Below the pieces are notes generated by a model, which was given only the letters and a program-made list of their open reading frames with translations, ran no database searches and was not told where the DNA came from. From Burkholderia diffusa (GTDB lineage: Bacteria > Pseudomonadota > Gammaproteobacteria > Burkholderiales > Burkholderiaceae), in the NCBI RefSeq assembly GCF_001718315.1, contig NZ_CP013362.1, positions 2,232,001 through 2,296,000 of the forward strand: DNA of 64,000 bases, read 5' to 3'. Below are positions 9,522 to 18,635 of this stretch, in pieces (the first letter of the stretch is position 1; each line of letters starts with the position of its first letter). A program made the translations under genes and the position numbers.

Positions 9522-9529
9522 ATTATAAT
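9522..9529. promoter_or_regulatory. Palindromic -10 element shared by hrpA and argA
   Basis: The only AT-rich patch between the divergent start codons of hrpA (9513) and argA (9537) is the perfect palindrome ATTATAAT. It supplies TATAAT in both directions, at 9524-9529 on plus and 9527-9522 on minus. Initiation about seven bases downstream would fall on or next to each start codon, giving leaderless or nearly leaderless mRNAs. No clear -35 was found in either direction, so use of the element is inferred. Confidence 0.5.
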
Positions 9530-9536
9530 CCCGCCC

Positions 9537-10916
9537 ATGAATTCCCAAACCGACCTCCCACCCGCCCAGACCGGCGCCGCGACGCCGCCGGCCGCCGACG
9601 ATTCGGCCGCCAGCCACGCTCAGTTCGTCGACTGGATGCGCTCCGTCGCGCCCTACATCCACAAGTTCCGCAACAGCACGTTTGTCGTGGGGTTCGGCGG
9701 CGAGGTGGTGCAGCAGGGGCTGCTGAATGCGCTCGTGTCCGACATCGCGCTCCTGCAGGCGATGGGCATCCAGATCGTGCTCGTGCACGGCTCGCGGCCG
9801 CAGGTCGAGGAGCAGCTGAGCCTGCATGGTGTCGAATCCGAGTTTTCGCACGGTCTGCGCATCACCGATGCACGCGCGCTCGAATCCGCGAAGGAAGCGG
9901 CCGGCGAAGTGCGTCTCGACATCGAGGCGGCGATCAGCCAGGGTCTGCCGAACTCGCCGATGGCGCACGCGCACATCAGCGTCGTGTCCGGCAACTTCGT
10001 GACCGCACGGCCGGTGGGGATTCTCGACGGGGTCGATTTCGCGCACACGGGCATCGTGCGCAAGATCGACGCCGAATCGATCCGTCATTCGCTCGCGAGC
10101 CGCAAGCTCGTGCTGCTGTCGCCGCTCGGCTTCTCGCCGACCGGCGAGGCGTTCAACCTGTCGATGGAAGACGTCGCGTCGGCCGCCGCGATCGCGCTGC
10201 GCGCCGACAAGATCATCTTCCTGACCGAAGCGCCCGGCATCGTCGACGATGAAGGCGAGCTGGTGCGTGAAATGTCGCTCGACGCAGCCGCCGAGCTGCT
10301 CGATTCCGGCAACATCCAGGGCGACGACGCGTTCTTCCTTAAGCACTCGATCCGCGCATGCCGCGGCGGCGTGACCCGGGCCCACCTGATTCCGCAGTCG
10401 CTCGACGGCAGCATGCTGCTCGAACTGTTCCTGCACGACGGCGTCGGCACGATGATCTCGTACGAGAACCTCGAAAGCCTGCGCGAAGCGACGCCGGACG
10501 ACGTCGGCGGCATCCTGTCGCTGATCGAGCCGCTCGAGTCGGACGGCACGCTGGTGCGGCGCGGCCGCCACCAGATCGAACGCGACATCGACCACTTCTC
10601 GGTGATCGAGCACGATGGCGTGCTGTTCGGCTGCGCGGCGCTGTATCCGTACCAGCAGGAGAAGATCGGCGAGATGGCGTGCCTGACGGTCGCGCCGGAA
10701 GCACAGGGTTCGGGCGACGGCGAACGCCTGCTCAAGCGCATCGAGCAGCGCGCCCGCGCGCGCGGCCTCACGCACATCTTCGTGCTCACGACGCGCACCG
10801 AGCACTGGTTCCTCAAGCGCGGCTTCGTCAAGGTCAGCGTCGACGACCTGCCGGAAGACCGCCGCAAACTCTACAACTGGCAGCGCAAGTCGCTCGTGCT
10901 GATGAAGCAGCTCTGA
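9537..10916 (+). CDS. argA: Amino-acid N-acetyltransferase (N-acetylglutamate synthase)
   Basis: ArgA catalyses the first step of arginine synthesis, acetylating glutamate with acetyl-CoA in the cytosol. The 459 residues comprise an amino acid kinase-like regulatory domain (about 40-300, with [13 protein letters not shown]) and a C-terminal GNAT domain (about 310-459). The GNAT acetyl-CoA region reads [19 protein letters not shown]. Feedback inhibition by arginine through the kinase-like domain is known for the family. The start lies 7 bases from a TATAAT motif and has no ribosome site, which suggests leaderless translation. The length agrees with proteobacterial ArgA. Confidence 0.95.
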
Positions 10917-10965
10917 GCGCAGGCACGACTGCCCTCCCCCAGACCGATTACAGGAGAAGTACACG

Positions 10966-11241
10966 ATGGCTCGAATGATCCAATGCGCGAAGCTCGGCAA
11001 GGAAGCCGAAGGTCTCGATTTCCCGCCGCTGCCGGGCGAACTCGGCAAGCGCATCTACGAAAGCGTGTCGAAGGAAGCATGGCAAGGCTGGCTCAAGCAG
11101 CAGACGATGCTGATCAACGAGAACCGCCTGAACATGGCCGACCCGCGCGCGCGCCAGTATCTGATGAAGCAGACCGAGAAGTACTTCTTCGGCGACGGCG
11201 CGGACCAGGCGTCCGGCTACGTGCCGCCGACGGAAGGCTGA
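10966..11241 (+). CDS. yggX: YggX-type Fe(2+)-trafficking / oxidative damage protection protein
   Basis: This 91-residue protein matches the YggX family almost end to end: it begins with [19 protein letters not shown], including the conserved Cys at residue 7, and has [16 protein letters not shown] centrally. Family members protect iron-sulfur clusters from oxidative damage and take part in iron traffic. The gene follows argA by 49 bp with an AGGAGAAG ribosome site, and the pair is closed by a strong terminator. Confidence 0.95.
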
Positions 11242-11296
11242 AGCAGCGCGCATCGCGCAGGACGGCCGCGCCGGCCCCTGCGCCACGCGAAGCAAC

Positions 11297-11335
11297 GCAA
11301 ACGGCACCGTGTATTGCACGGTGCCGTTTGCTTTT
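11297..11335 (+). terminator. Rho-independent terminator after yggX
   Basis: The arms GCAAACGGCACCGTG and CACGGTGCCGTTTGC form a perfect 15-bp stem with loop TATTG, followed by TTTT. The outer base pairs are A/T-rich on both sides, so it could also stop transcription from the convergent MFS gene. Confidence 0.92.
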
Positions 11336-11417
11336 GGGGAACACCAAACCGCGCCGACGCTATCCGGCTGGCGCGTTCGTTGCCGCCGAACGGGGCAAGT
11401 CGCGCGGCCCGGCGGAT

Positions 11418-12830
11418 TCAACCCGCCGGTTTCAACGCACCGCGCTCGCCCGGCTGCGCGGTCTCGTCGGCCGGAGTTTCAGCGCTCGCGCCTTCGGCAC
11501 GCCATTCGGCCGCATCGCTGCGCTCGGCCGTCGACAGCTCGTCCGCGCGGTAGCCGGTACGATTGAGCAGCGCGAGCATGCATGCAAGCGACACGAGCGC
11601 GTACAGGCCAGACGCGATCGCGACGCCGACGATGCTGCCGGTCGCGTTCAGGATTGCCTGCGCGAGCACCGGGGTGCCACCGCCGACGACGAGCGCACTC
11701 AGCTGGTAGGCGAGCGACAGGCCCGTATAGCGGATGTTTGCCGGAAACACACGCGCAAGCACGCCGCCGACCGCGCCGTAGAACATCGCCGACGGGATCG
11801 TCGAGACGCACATCCCCGCGACGGCGACCCAGTACGACCGCGTCGCGAGTGCGTGGAACATCACCGGCATCAACACGATCTCGGGAATCAGGATCCAGCA
11901 CATCGCGCGCCGCATGTCGACCTTCGATACGAACCACGCGCCGACCGGCTGCATCACGAACTGCACGACGAGCGAGATCGACAGGATGCCGAGGAACGTG
12001 CCCTGCGCATAGCCGAGCTCCCTGGTCGCCCACGACAGCGCGAACGTGCTGCGGAAATACGTGACGTTGATCACCGGCAGCGTGCCGGCCGCGAGCAGCA
12101 CGACGAGCCAGTGGTCACGCACGACGTCGCGCAGCGGCAGCTTCACCGTGCGCTTGCGCGCGAGCACGCGCTGCATGTCGATCGACTCCTCGAGCCGCAG
12201 CCGGATCACCATCCCGATGATCACGAGCACCGCCGACAGCAGGAACGGAATGCGCCAGCCCCACATCAGGAACGACGGCGTCGGCAGCGTGCTCAGCGCG
12301 AAGAAGGCTGCGGTGGCGAGCAGATTGCCGGTGGGCGAACCCTGCTGCGCGAACGCCGCATAGAGGATGCTGCGATGCTTCGGCGCGTTCTCGCTCGCAA
12401 TCAGCACCGCGCCGCCCCACTCGCCGCCGACCGCGATGCCCTGCAGCACGCGCAGCATGACGAGGCCAGCGGGCGCCCACACGCCGATCGATGCATAGCC
12501 GGGCAGCAGGCCGATACCGGTCGTGGCAAGTCCCATCATCACCAGCGTGATCACGAGCGCGGTCTTTCTGCCGACGCGATCGCCGAGATGGCCGAACACG
12601 ATTCCGCCAAGCGGCCGCGCGGCGAAGCCGGCCCAGAACGTGACGAATGCGAGCAGCGTCGCGACGCCGGGATCCATCGTGCTCGAGAAGAACACCTTGC
12701 CGAACACGAGCGCGGCGGCGGTGCCGTAGATGTAGAAGTCGTACCACTCGATCGTGGTGCCGACGAATGCCGCGACGGCGGCACGGCCGGGCCGCGGCTG
12801 CGCGGCGGACGGGGATTGCGGACGGCTCAT
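11418..12830 (-). CDS. MFS metabolite:H+ symporter (MHS/ShiA-like)
   Basis: This is a twelve-helix major facilitator importer of the metabolite:H+ symporter group, whose members carry shikimate, alpha-ketoglutarate, proline-betaine or citrate. Typical landmarks are FVGTTIEWYDFYIYGTAAAL in helix 1 and GHLGDRVGRKTALV after helix 2. The ATG at 12830 was chosen over the in-frame TTG at 12842 because GGAGA lies at good distance from it; this gives 470 residues. The gene stands alone, convergent with yggX. The substrate is unknown. Confidence 0.85.
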   Translation of the reverse strand: MSRPQSPSAAQPRPGRAAVAAFVGTTIEWYDFYIYGTAAALVFGKVFFSSTMDPGVATLLAFVTFWAGFAARPLGGIVFGHLGDRVGRKTALVITLVMMGLATTGIGLLPGYASIGVWAPAGLVMLRVLQGIAVGGEWGGAVLIASENAPKHRSILYAAFAQQGSPTGNLLATAAFFALSTLPTPSFLMWGWRIPFLLSAVLVIIGMVIRLRLEESIDMQRVLARKRTVKLPLRDVVRDHWLVVLLAAGTLPVINVTYFRSTFALSWATRELGYAQGTFLGILSISLVVQFVMQPVGAWFVSKVDMRRAMCWILIPEIVLMPVMFHALATRSYWVAVAGMCVSTIPSAMFYGAVGGVLARVFPANIRYTGLSLAYQLSALVVGGGTPVLAQAILNATGSIVGVAIASGLYALVSLACMLALLNRTGYRADELSTAERSDAAEWRAEGASAETPADETAQPGERGALKPAG

Positions 12831-13030
12831 CGATGTCTCCAAGTTCGTGAATCGGCGGCGCGACTGTCGCGCGCCTTGCCGGATGGCCGGCCTTGCGCCG
12901 CCGGCTGGCGGTGTTGCTTTACGTTGCTTCGAGTCGCTTTACGTCGACCTACATTGATTGAATTGCGTTGCGCTGCTTTTCCCCGCGATGCGTTCGCGGA
13001 GGATCCTCGCGTGCCGGCTGCCTGCACCGG

Positions 13031-14260
13031 TCACGCCGGGTCCGGCGCGATCTTCAGCACGCCGGCGTCGAGCAGCCGTTGCTGGAGCGCCGGATCGATG
13101 CCGAGGCGGTCAAGCACCGCGCGCGTGTCGCGGCCGAGCGCGGGTGGCGGCGAACGGTAAGTCGCCGGCGTACGCGACAGCTTCACCGGCGATGCGGTGC
13201 CACGATATGCGCCGATCTCGACGAACAACGCACGGTGCAGCGCATGCGGGTCGCGCGCGACGTCGGCGACCGTGCGCACCGGCCCGCACGGCACGCCCGC
13301 GGCCATCAGGTCGCGCGCCAGCGGCTCGCACGGATGGGCGGCGAGCCGTGCCTCGAGCTCGGCCTTCAGTTCGGGCCGGTGCGCGCAGCGGCTGCGGTTG
13401 TCGGCGAAGCGCGGATCGCCCGCGAGCGCCGGCGCGCCGAGATGCGCGACGAGGCGTGCGAACTGCCGATCGTTGCCGACCGCGAGGAAGATCGGCACCG
13501 TCGCCGTGCGATAGCTGTCGTACGGCGCGATGTTCGGATGCGCGTTGCCGCTGCGTTCGGGCACGCGCCCCGCGCCGAAGAAGTTCGGCAGGTGCGGATG
13601 CAGCAGCGACACGCCGCAGTCGTACAGCGCGATATCGATCGACTGCCCCTGCCCGCTCCTTTCGCGCTCCGCGAGCGCGAGCAGGATGCCGGCAAGCGCG
13701 TTGAGCCCGGTGACCATGTCGACGATCGGCAACCCGATGCGCATCGCGTCGCCACCGCGCTCGCCGTTGACGCTCATCAGCCCGGCCATCGCCTGAATCA
13801 CCGCGTCGTAGCCGGGCAGCCCGCCGAGCGGGCCGTCCTCGCCGAAGCCCGTCACCGCGCAGTGGATCAGGCGCGGGAAACGCGGCTGCAGGTCGCGCGC
13901 ATAGTCCATCCCCCAGCGCGCGAGCGTGCCGGGCTTGAAGTTCTCGACGAGCACGTCCGCGTCTTCGAGCAGGCGCCACAGGATCGCGCGGCCTTCGTCG
14001 CGGGACAGGTCGAGCGCGAGCCCCTCCTTGTTGCGGTTCACGCCCATGAAGTACCAAGCGGTGTCGCCGAGGAACGGCGGCCCCCAGCCGCGCGTCTCGT
14101 CGCCGTCCGGCGGCTCGATCTTGATCACCGTCGCGCCGTGGTCGGCGAGCGCCTGCGTGCAGTACGGGCCGCCGAGCACGCGGCTCAGGTCGATGACCTT
14201 CAGCCGGTCAAGTGCGCCGCGCGCCGCTTTCGTCGCATTCATCGCTTCCGCTGCATTCAT
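13031..14260 (-). CDS. CaiB/BaiF family III CoA-transferase
   Basis: This family III acyl-CoA:carboxylate CoA-transferase has 409 residues, the usual length. The N-terminus reads LKVIDLSRVLGGPYCTQALADHGA, followed by VIKIEPPDGDETR and NRNKEGLALDL, where the catalytic Asp of the family is expected. The start at 14260 overlaps the stop of the acyl-CoA dehydrogenase by ATGA, implying coupled translation; a second in-frame ATG at 14242 is an alternative. With its partner it probably activates and oxidises a carboxylic acid as its CoA thioester. Confidence 0.88.
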   Translation of the reverse strand: MNAAEAMNATKAARGALDRLKVIDLSRVLGGPYCTQALADHGATVIKIEPPDGDETRGWGPPFLGDTAWYFMGVNRNKEGLALDLSRDEGRAILWRLLEDADVLVENFKPGTLARWGMDYARDLQPRFPRLIHCAVTGFGEDGPLGGLPGYDAVIQAMAGLMSVNGERGGDAMRIGLPIVDMVTGLNALAGILLALAERERSGQGQSIDIALYDCGVSLLHPHLPNFFGAGRVPERSGNAHPNIAPYDSYRTATVPIFLAVGNDRQFARLVAHLGAPALAGDPRFADNRSRCAHRPELKAELEARLAAHPCEPLARDLMAAGVPCGPVRTVADVARDPHALHRALFVEIGAYRGTASPVKLSRTPATYRSPPPALGRDTRAVLDRLGIDPALQQRLLDAGVLKIAPDPA

Positions 14261-16011
14261 CGCTCGACCTCCGGCAGCAGGTCGAGCGCCATGTCGAGCG
14301 CCACCGGCGTGCCGCGCAACAGCGCGTCGAACGCCGCCGCTTCGTCGTCGCGCGACGCCGGTGCGAGCGGGTCGACCGGCAGCAGCTTGTGGCGCACGAT
14401 CAGGTGCGCGAGCGCGAGACGCCGGTAATCGGGCGCGAGCCGTGCCCCCTCGCACGCCATCAGCACGGCTGCGCTCGCGTAGTACAGCGCCGAGGCGGCC
14501 TGCCGCACGCACGCGTCGTCGCCTTGCGCCGCGACCCGTGCAAGCGCATCGCACGCGCGCGAGAGAATGCGCCGCAGCGCCGCACGGCTTGCGTCGGGCA
14601 GCGGCGCCGAGCCGAGCAGGTCGCCCAGGAACGTGCGCAGCGCATCGAGCGCCTGCTCGCGCTGCGCGGCGCGCGCGACGTCGAGCGCGACGATGTTGCT
14701 GGTGCCCTCCCAGATCGAACCGAGATGTGCATCGCGCACAAGGCGCGCATCGCTCCACTCCTCGATGTAGCCGGTGCCGCCGCGCACTTCCATCGCGTCA
14801 CCCGTCACGCGGCGCGCATCGCGACACGCGCGGAACTTGATCAGCGGCGTCAGGATGCGCACGCAGCGCGCGGCCTGCGCGTCGCCCGCATCCGCCTGCG
14901 GCAGCAGCAGCGCGATCTGCATGAACATCGCGCGCGCGGCCTCGGCGGGCAGCAACATCTTCATCAACTGGCGCTGCATCAGCGGCATCTCGATCAGCTT
15001 GCGGCCGAACGCGGCGCGATGCGCGGCCACGTGCAGCGACTCGTTCAGCGCGCGCCGCATCAGGCCCGCCGCGCGCACGCCGTTTGACAGCCGCGACATG
15101 TTGATCATGTCGGCCATCTGGTGAAAGCCGCGGCCGATCTCGCCGATCAGCCAGGCCTGCGCGCCTTCGAGCGCGATCTCGCCGCTCGCCATCGAACGGC
15201 TGCCGAGCTTGTCCTTCAGTCGCACGATCCGGTAGCGGTTGCGCGTGCCGTCCGGCAGCGTCTTCGGCAGCAGGAACAGCGCGAGGCCCTTGATGCCGTC
15301 CGGCGCGCCGTCGGGCCGCGCGAGGACCATCGCCAGGTCGGCGTCCGCGTTCGAACAGAACCACTTGTCGCCGTACAGACGCCACACCGTCCCGCCCTGC
15401 GCATCGGTTTCGCGCGCCGCGCGCGTCGCGATGCGGCCGACGTCGGAGCCGGCCGCCTGCTCCGTCATGAACATCGCGCCCTGGAACAGCGTGTCGAAAT
15501 CGCGCGACGCGAGCATCGGCAGATAGCGCTCGACGAGCGCCGGGTCACCGAAGCGGCGCAGCGTGCGCGTCAGCGAATCGGTCATGCTGACCGGGCAGCA
15601 CAACCCGAATTCCGCCTGCACGAACAGGAACGTCAGCGCGTACTTGACGAGCGGCGCCACCGCCTCCGGCTGGTGGCTCAGCGCCGCGAGCCCCAGTTCC
15701 GAATAGGCAACGCGTTCGAGCGCGACATACGCGGGATCCTTGTCGATCCGCTGCACGGCTTCGCCGCGCCGGTTGCGATGCTCGAGCACGGGCGGATGCT
15801 TGTCCGCGCGCGACGCCCACGCGTCGAGTTCGTCCGAGACACGCGCGCCGAGCGCGTGCAGCTGCGGTTCGAGTTCTGCGTATCGGACGGCACCGAGATG
15901 CAGCTTCAGCAACGTGCCGAGATCGGGATCGGCCGAGAAGAAATTGATGCCCCGGCTATCGGGGATGTTGTTGGCCGCGCCGGTGTCCGGCGTGCAAGCG
16001 GTGTCGTTCAT
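14257..16011 (-). CDS. Acyl-CoA dehydrogenase family protein (AidB-like)
   Basis: This flavin-dependent dehydrogenase has 584 residues, longer than the usual 380-400 and closer to AidB-type enzymes. FAD-binding signatures include FMTEQAAGSDVG and YGDKWFCSNADAD, and the segment MEVRGGTGYIEEW precedes GSIWEGTSNIVALD. The last 130 residues form an extra helical domain, as in AidB. It is co-transcribed with the CoA-transferase and probably oxidises the acyl-CoA made by it. A LysR gene diverges from the same intergenic region. The natural acyl chain is unknown. Confidence 0.87.
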   Translation of the reverse strand: MNDTACTPDTGAANNIPDSRGINFFSADPDLGTLLKLHLGAVRYAELEPQLHALGARVSDELDAWASRADKHPPVLEHRNRRGEAVQRIDKDPAYVALERVAYSELGLAALSHQPEAVAPLVKYALTFLFVQAEFGLCCPVSMTDSLTRTLRRFGDPALVERYLPMLASRDFDTLFQGAMFMTEQAAGSDVGRIATRAARETDAQGGTVWRLYGDKWFCSNADADLAMVLARPDGAPDGIKGLALFLLPKTLPDGTRNRYRIVRLKDKLGSRSMASGEIALEGAQAWLIGEIGRGFHQMADMINMSRLSNGVRAAGLMRRALNESLHVAAHRAAFGRKLIEMPLMQRQLMKMLLPAEAARAMFMQIALLLPQADAGDAQAARCVRILTPLIKFRACRDARRVTGDAMEVRGGTGYIEEWSDARLVRDAHLGSIWEGTSNIVALDVARAAQREQALDALRTFLGDLLGSAPLPDASRAALRRILSRACDALARVAAQGDDACVRQAASALYYASAAVLMACEGARLAPDYRRLALAHLIVRHKLLPVDPLAPASRDDEAAAFDALLRGTPVALDMALDLLPEVER

Positions 16012-16108
16012 GCGTGCGTCTCCATGGTGGCCCGGCTGCCGGCCGGCGCCCGCGCCGTGGCTGCGCGGCCGGCTTCGTGCCAGGCGTTCAGCAGAGCGTA
16101 GGCGCGCG

Positions 16109-16163
16109 ATCGATAAGCGTCCAATACAGGATTTATCCGGTACGATAGACGACGCTTATCGAT
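16109..16163. promoter_or_regulatory. 13-bp inverted repeat, candidate LysR operator
   Basis: ATCGATAAGCGTC (16109-16121) and its exact complement GACGCTTATCGAT (16151-16163) lie in the divergent gap between the acyl-CoA dehydrogenase and LysR genes. Their centres are 42 bp apart, four helical turns. A third half-site, TTATC at 16133-16137, lies between the arms. The arrangement fits a LysR tetramer with recognition and activation sites; the regulator is inferred from position. Confidence 0.65.
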
Positions 16164-16185
16164 GCCGATTTGGCGAGGAGACAGC

Positions 16186-17088
16186 ATGGAACTGAGGCAG
16201 TTGCGCTACTTCGTGGCGGTCGCCGAGGAACTGCATTTCGGGCGGGCGGCGAAGCGCCTGTTCATCTCGCAGCCGGCGCTGAGCTTCGACATCCGCAAGT
16301 TCGAGGATGCGCTCGGCGTGCAGCTCTTTTCCCGCACCAACAAGACGGTCGCGCTGACCAACGCGGGCGCGGTGCTGCTCGGCGAGGCGCGCCGGCTGCT
16401 GCTGCAGGCGGCCGAGGCAGAGCGGCTCACGGTGCGCTCGGCATCCGGTCTCGCGGGCCGGCTGCGGATCGGCTTCGTCCATTCGATGCTGTATCGCGGG
16501 CTGCCCGACGCGGTGCGGCGCTTCGAGGCCGACTATCCGGGCGTCGAGATCGTGCTGAGCGAGATGAACACGCAGGCGCAGGTGCAGGCGATCCAGCGCG
16601 GTCAGATCGATCTCGGTTACGCGCACTGGGGCCACTGCCCGCCCGAAGTCGAATCGACGCAAGTCTATGCCGAACCGTTCGTCTGCTGCCTGCCGGCCGC
16701 GCATCCGCTCGCACGGCGCCGGCAGGTCGCGCTCGCCGCGCTGGCGACGGAACCGTTCATCCTGTTTCCGCGCGACGCGGCACCGCACTACCACGACCTG
16801 ATCATCGCGCAATGCGTGAACGCGGGATTCAGTCCGCTGATCCGTCACGAGGCGCGGCTCTGGCAGACGATCCTGTCGATGATCGAATTCGGGATGGGCA
16901 TCGCGCTCGTGCCGCGCGTGCTGCAGCAGGTGAAGAGCGACCGGCTCGCGTTCCGGCCGCTGAAGGACGCGTCGCTCGAATCGCGCACGCTGGAGCTCAA
17001 GCGCAGCGGCACCGCCGAACCGGTCGCGCTGCGCTTCGCCGACTACGTGCGCGCGTCGATCGACGCGCTGCCCGCGCTCGCCGGCTGA
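16186..17088 (+). CDS. LysR-type transcriptional regulator
   Basis: This 300-residue LysR regulator begins MELRQLRYFVAVAEELHFGR and has a winged HTH in residues 1-60 (AAKRLFISQPALSFDIRKFE) and a periplasmic-binding-like effector domain from about 90. The ATG at 16186 was chosen because GAGGAGA lies five bases upstream; the longer frame from 16162 adds residues not typical of the family. It is divergent from the CoA-transferase/dehydrogenase operon and probably controls it in response to a substrate of that pathway. Confidence 0.9.
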   Translation: MELRQLRYFVAVAEELHFGRAAKRLFISQPALSFDIRKFEDALGVQLFSRTNKTVALTNAGAVLLGEARRLLLQAAEAERLTVRSASGLAGRLRIGFVHSMLYRGLPDAVRRFEADYPGVEIVLSEMNTQAQVQAIQRGQIDLGYAHWGHCPPEVESTQVYAEPFVCCLPAAHPLARRRQVALAALATEPFILFPRDAAPHYHDLIIAQCVNAGFSPLIRHEARLWQTILSMIEFGMGIALVPRVLQQVKSDRLAFRPLKDASLESRTLELKRSGTAEPVALRFADYVRASIDALPALAG

Positions 17089-17124
17089 GCCGGCGCGCCC
17101 GTACTGCGCGCCGGTACTTCCGCG

Positions 17125-18543
17125 CTACTTCGCTTCAGGCTGCAGCATCGGCTGCGCGCGCCGATACCACACCGCATACACGACGGACAGCGCGATCAGG
17201 AACGGAATGCCGAAGATCAGCGTCATGTGGAATTCGGCCGTGAAGTATGTCGTCACCATCACCGCGAGCATCAGCGCCGCGCCGAGCAGCGTCAGCAGCG
17301 GAAAGCCGCGCATCCGGAACGCGGGCGCCGGCAGGCCGAGCGCGGCGCGCCGCCGACGGAAGCAGTAATGCGTAACGAAGATCATCATCCACGTGAACAG
17401 CGCGCCGAACATCGACACCGCCATCATGATCGTGAACGACGCGTCCGGATACAGCACGCTCAGGACCGTCGCGAGCGCAATGCCGAGCGTCGACAGCATC
17501 AGCGCGCCGAACGGCACGCCGCGCGCATTCACTTCGCCGAGCGCCTTCGGCGCGTAACCCGCGCGCGACAGGCTGAACATCATTCGCGTCGTGATGTAGA
17601 GCTGGCTGTTCATCGCCGACAGCGCGGCGATCAGCACGACGAAATTGATCAACCCGGCCGCGCCCGGCAGATGAATCGCCTCCATCACCTTCACGAACGG
17701 GCTCTCGTCGCGCCCCGCTGCCGTCCACGGCACGATCGCGAGCATCAGCGCGAGCGTAACGAGATAGAACAGCACGAGCCGCACGATCGTCGAGCGGAAC
17801 GCGCGCGTCACCGCGCGCTCGGGATCTTCCGCCTCGCCCGCGGCGACCGCGATCATCTCGATGCTCAGGTAGCTGAAGATCGACACGATCACCGCGACCC
17901 ACGTCCCCCACATCCCCTTCGGAAAGAAGCCGCCATGCCCGGTGTAATGGTGGAAGCCCGCGCCGGCCGCGCCGTTGCCGACCAGCGCCGGATTGCCGAA
18001 TACGACGTACGCGCCCAGCACGATGAAGCCGACGATCGCCGCGATCTTCACGACCGAGAAACCGTATTCGACCGCGCCGAACACGTCGACGCTGCGCGCG
18101 TTGACGAACACGAGCAGCGCGGAGAAGCCGACGATCCACAGCCAGCCCGGCACGCCCGGGAACCAGTACTTCATGTACAGCGCAATCGCGGTGACTTCGG
18201 TGCCGACCGCGAGCACGATGCACGCCCAGTACGCATAGCGCACGAGGAACCCGGCCCACGGGCTCACGTAATGCTCGGCATACGCACCGAACGACCCGGA
18301 GGTCGGGTGCGCGACCGTCATCTCGGCGAGACAGCCCATCAGCAGCAGCGAGATGAACGCGCCGATCGCATAACTCACGAGCACGCTCGGGCCGGCGAAG
18401 CCGATCGCGAACCCGCTGCCGAGAAACAGACCCGTGCCGATCGCGCCGCCGATCGCGATCATCGCCATCTGCCGTGCGGAAAGCGTGCGGCGCAGACCCT
18501 GCTCGCGCGCCGCGATGTGCTGGAATTGCCCTTCTGGTTGCAT
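17125..18543 (-). CDS. Amino acid permease (APC/AAT family)
   Basis: This is a twelve-helix inner membrane amino acid transporter of 472 residues. The first helix carries the APC signature AIGGAIGTGLFLGSG, and the sequence resembles the AroP/GabP/CycA group (PTSGSFGAYAEHYVSPW). The ATG follows ACGAGG at a suitable distance. It is the last gene of a minus-strand series (aminotransferase, RidA, porin, permease) that together would import and transaminate an amino acid. Substrate choice between aromatic and other amino acids cannot be settled from sequence. Confidence 0.88.
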   Translation of the reverse strand: MQPEGQFQHIAAREQGLRRTLSARQMAMIAIGGAIGTGLFLGSGFAIGFAGPSVLVSYAIGAFISLLLMGCLAEMTVAHPTSGSFGAYAEHYVSPWAGFLVRYAYWACIVLAVGTEVTAIALYMKYWFPGVPGWLWIVGFSALLVFVNARSVDVFGAVEYGFSVVKIAAIVGFIVLGAYVVFGNPALVGNGAAGAGFHHYTGHGGFFPKGMWGTWVAVIVSIFSYLSIEMIAVAAGEAEDPERAVTRAFRSTIVRLVLFYLVTLALMLAIVPWTAAGRDESPFVKVMEAIHLPGAAGLINFVVLIAALSAMNSQLYITTRMMFSLSRAGYAPKALGEVNARGVPFGALMLSTLGIALATVLSVLYPDASFTIMMAVSMFGALFTWMMIFVTHYCFRRRRAALGLPAPAFRMRGFPLLTLLGAALMLAVMVTTYFTAEFHMTLIFGIPFLIALSVVYAVWYRRAQPMLQPEAK

Positions 18544-18635
18544 CGAATGACCTCGTTCGAAAACGTGTGTCCGGTCGAAACGTCGACGGCGCACGGACCG
18601 GCGCCGGACCGCACCGGCCACCGCGCGCCGCGTGC

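Noticed and set aside
6061-9528. 1155-codon open frame on plus strand
   Set aside because: It is antisense to hrpA; high GC leaves few stops in this frame. The product is Arg/Leu/Ala-rich with no domain, whereas the minus frame shows all helicase motifs.
12831-12842. Upstream TTG start of the MHS transporter
   Set aside because: It would place the GGAGA ribosome site inside the coding region; the ATG at 12830 uses it properly.
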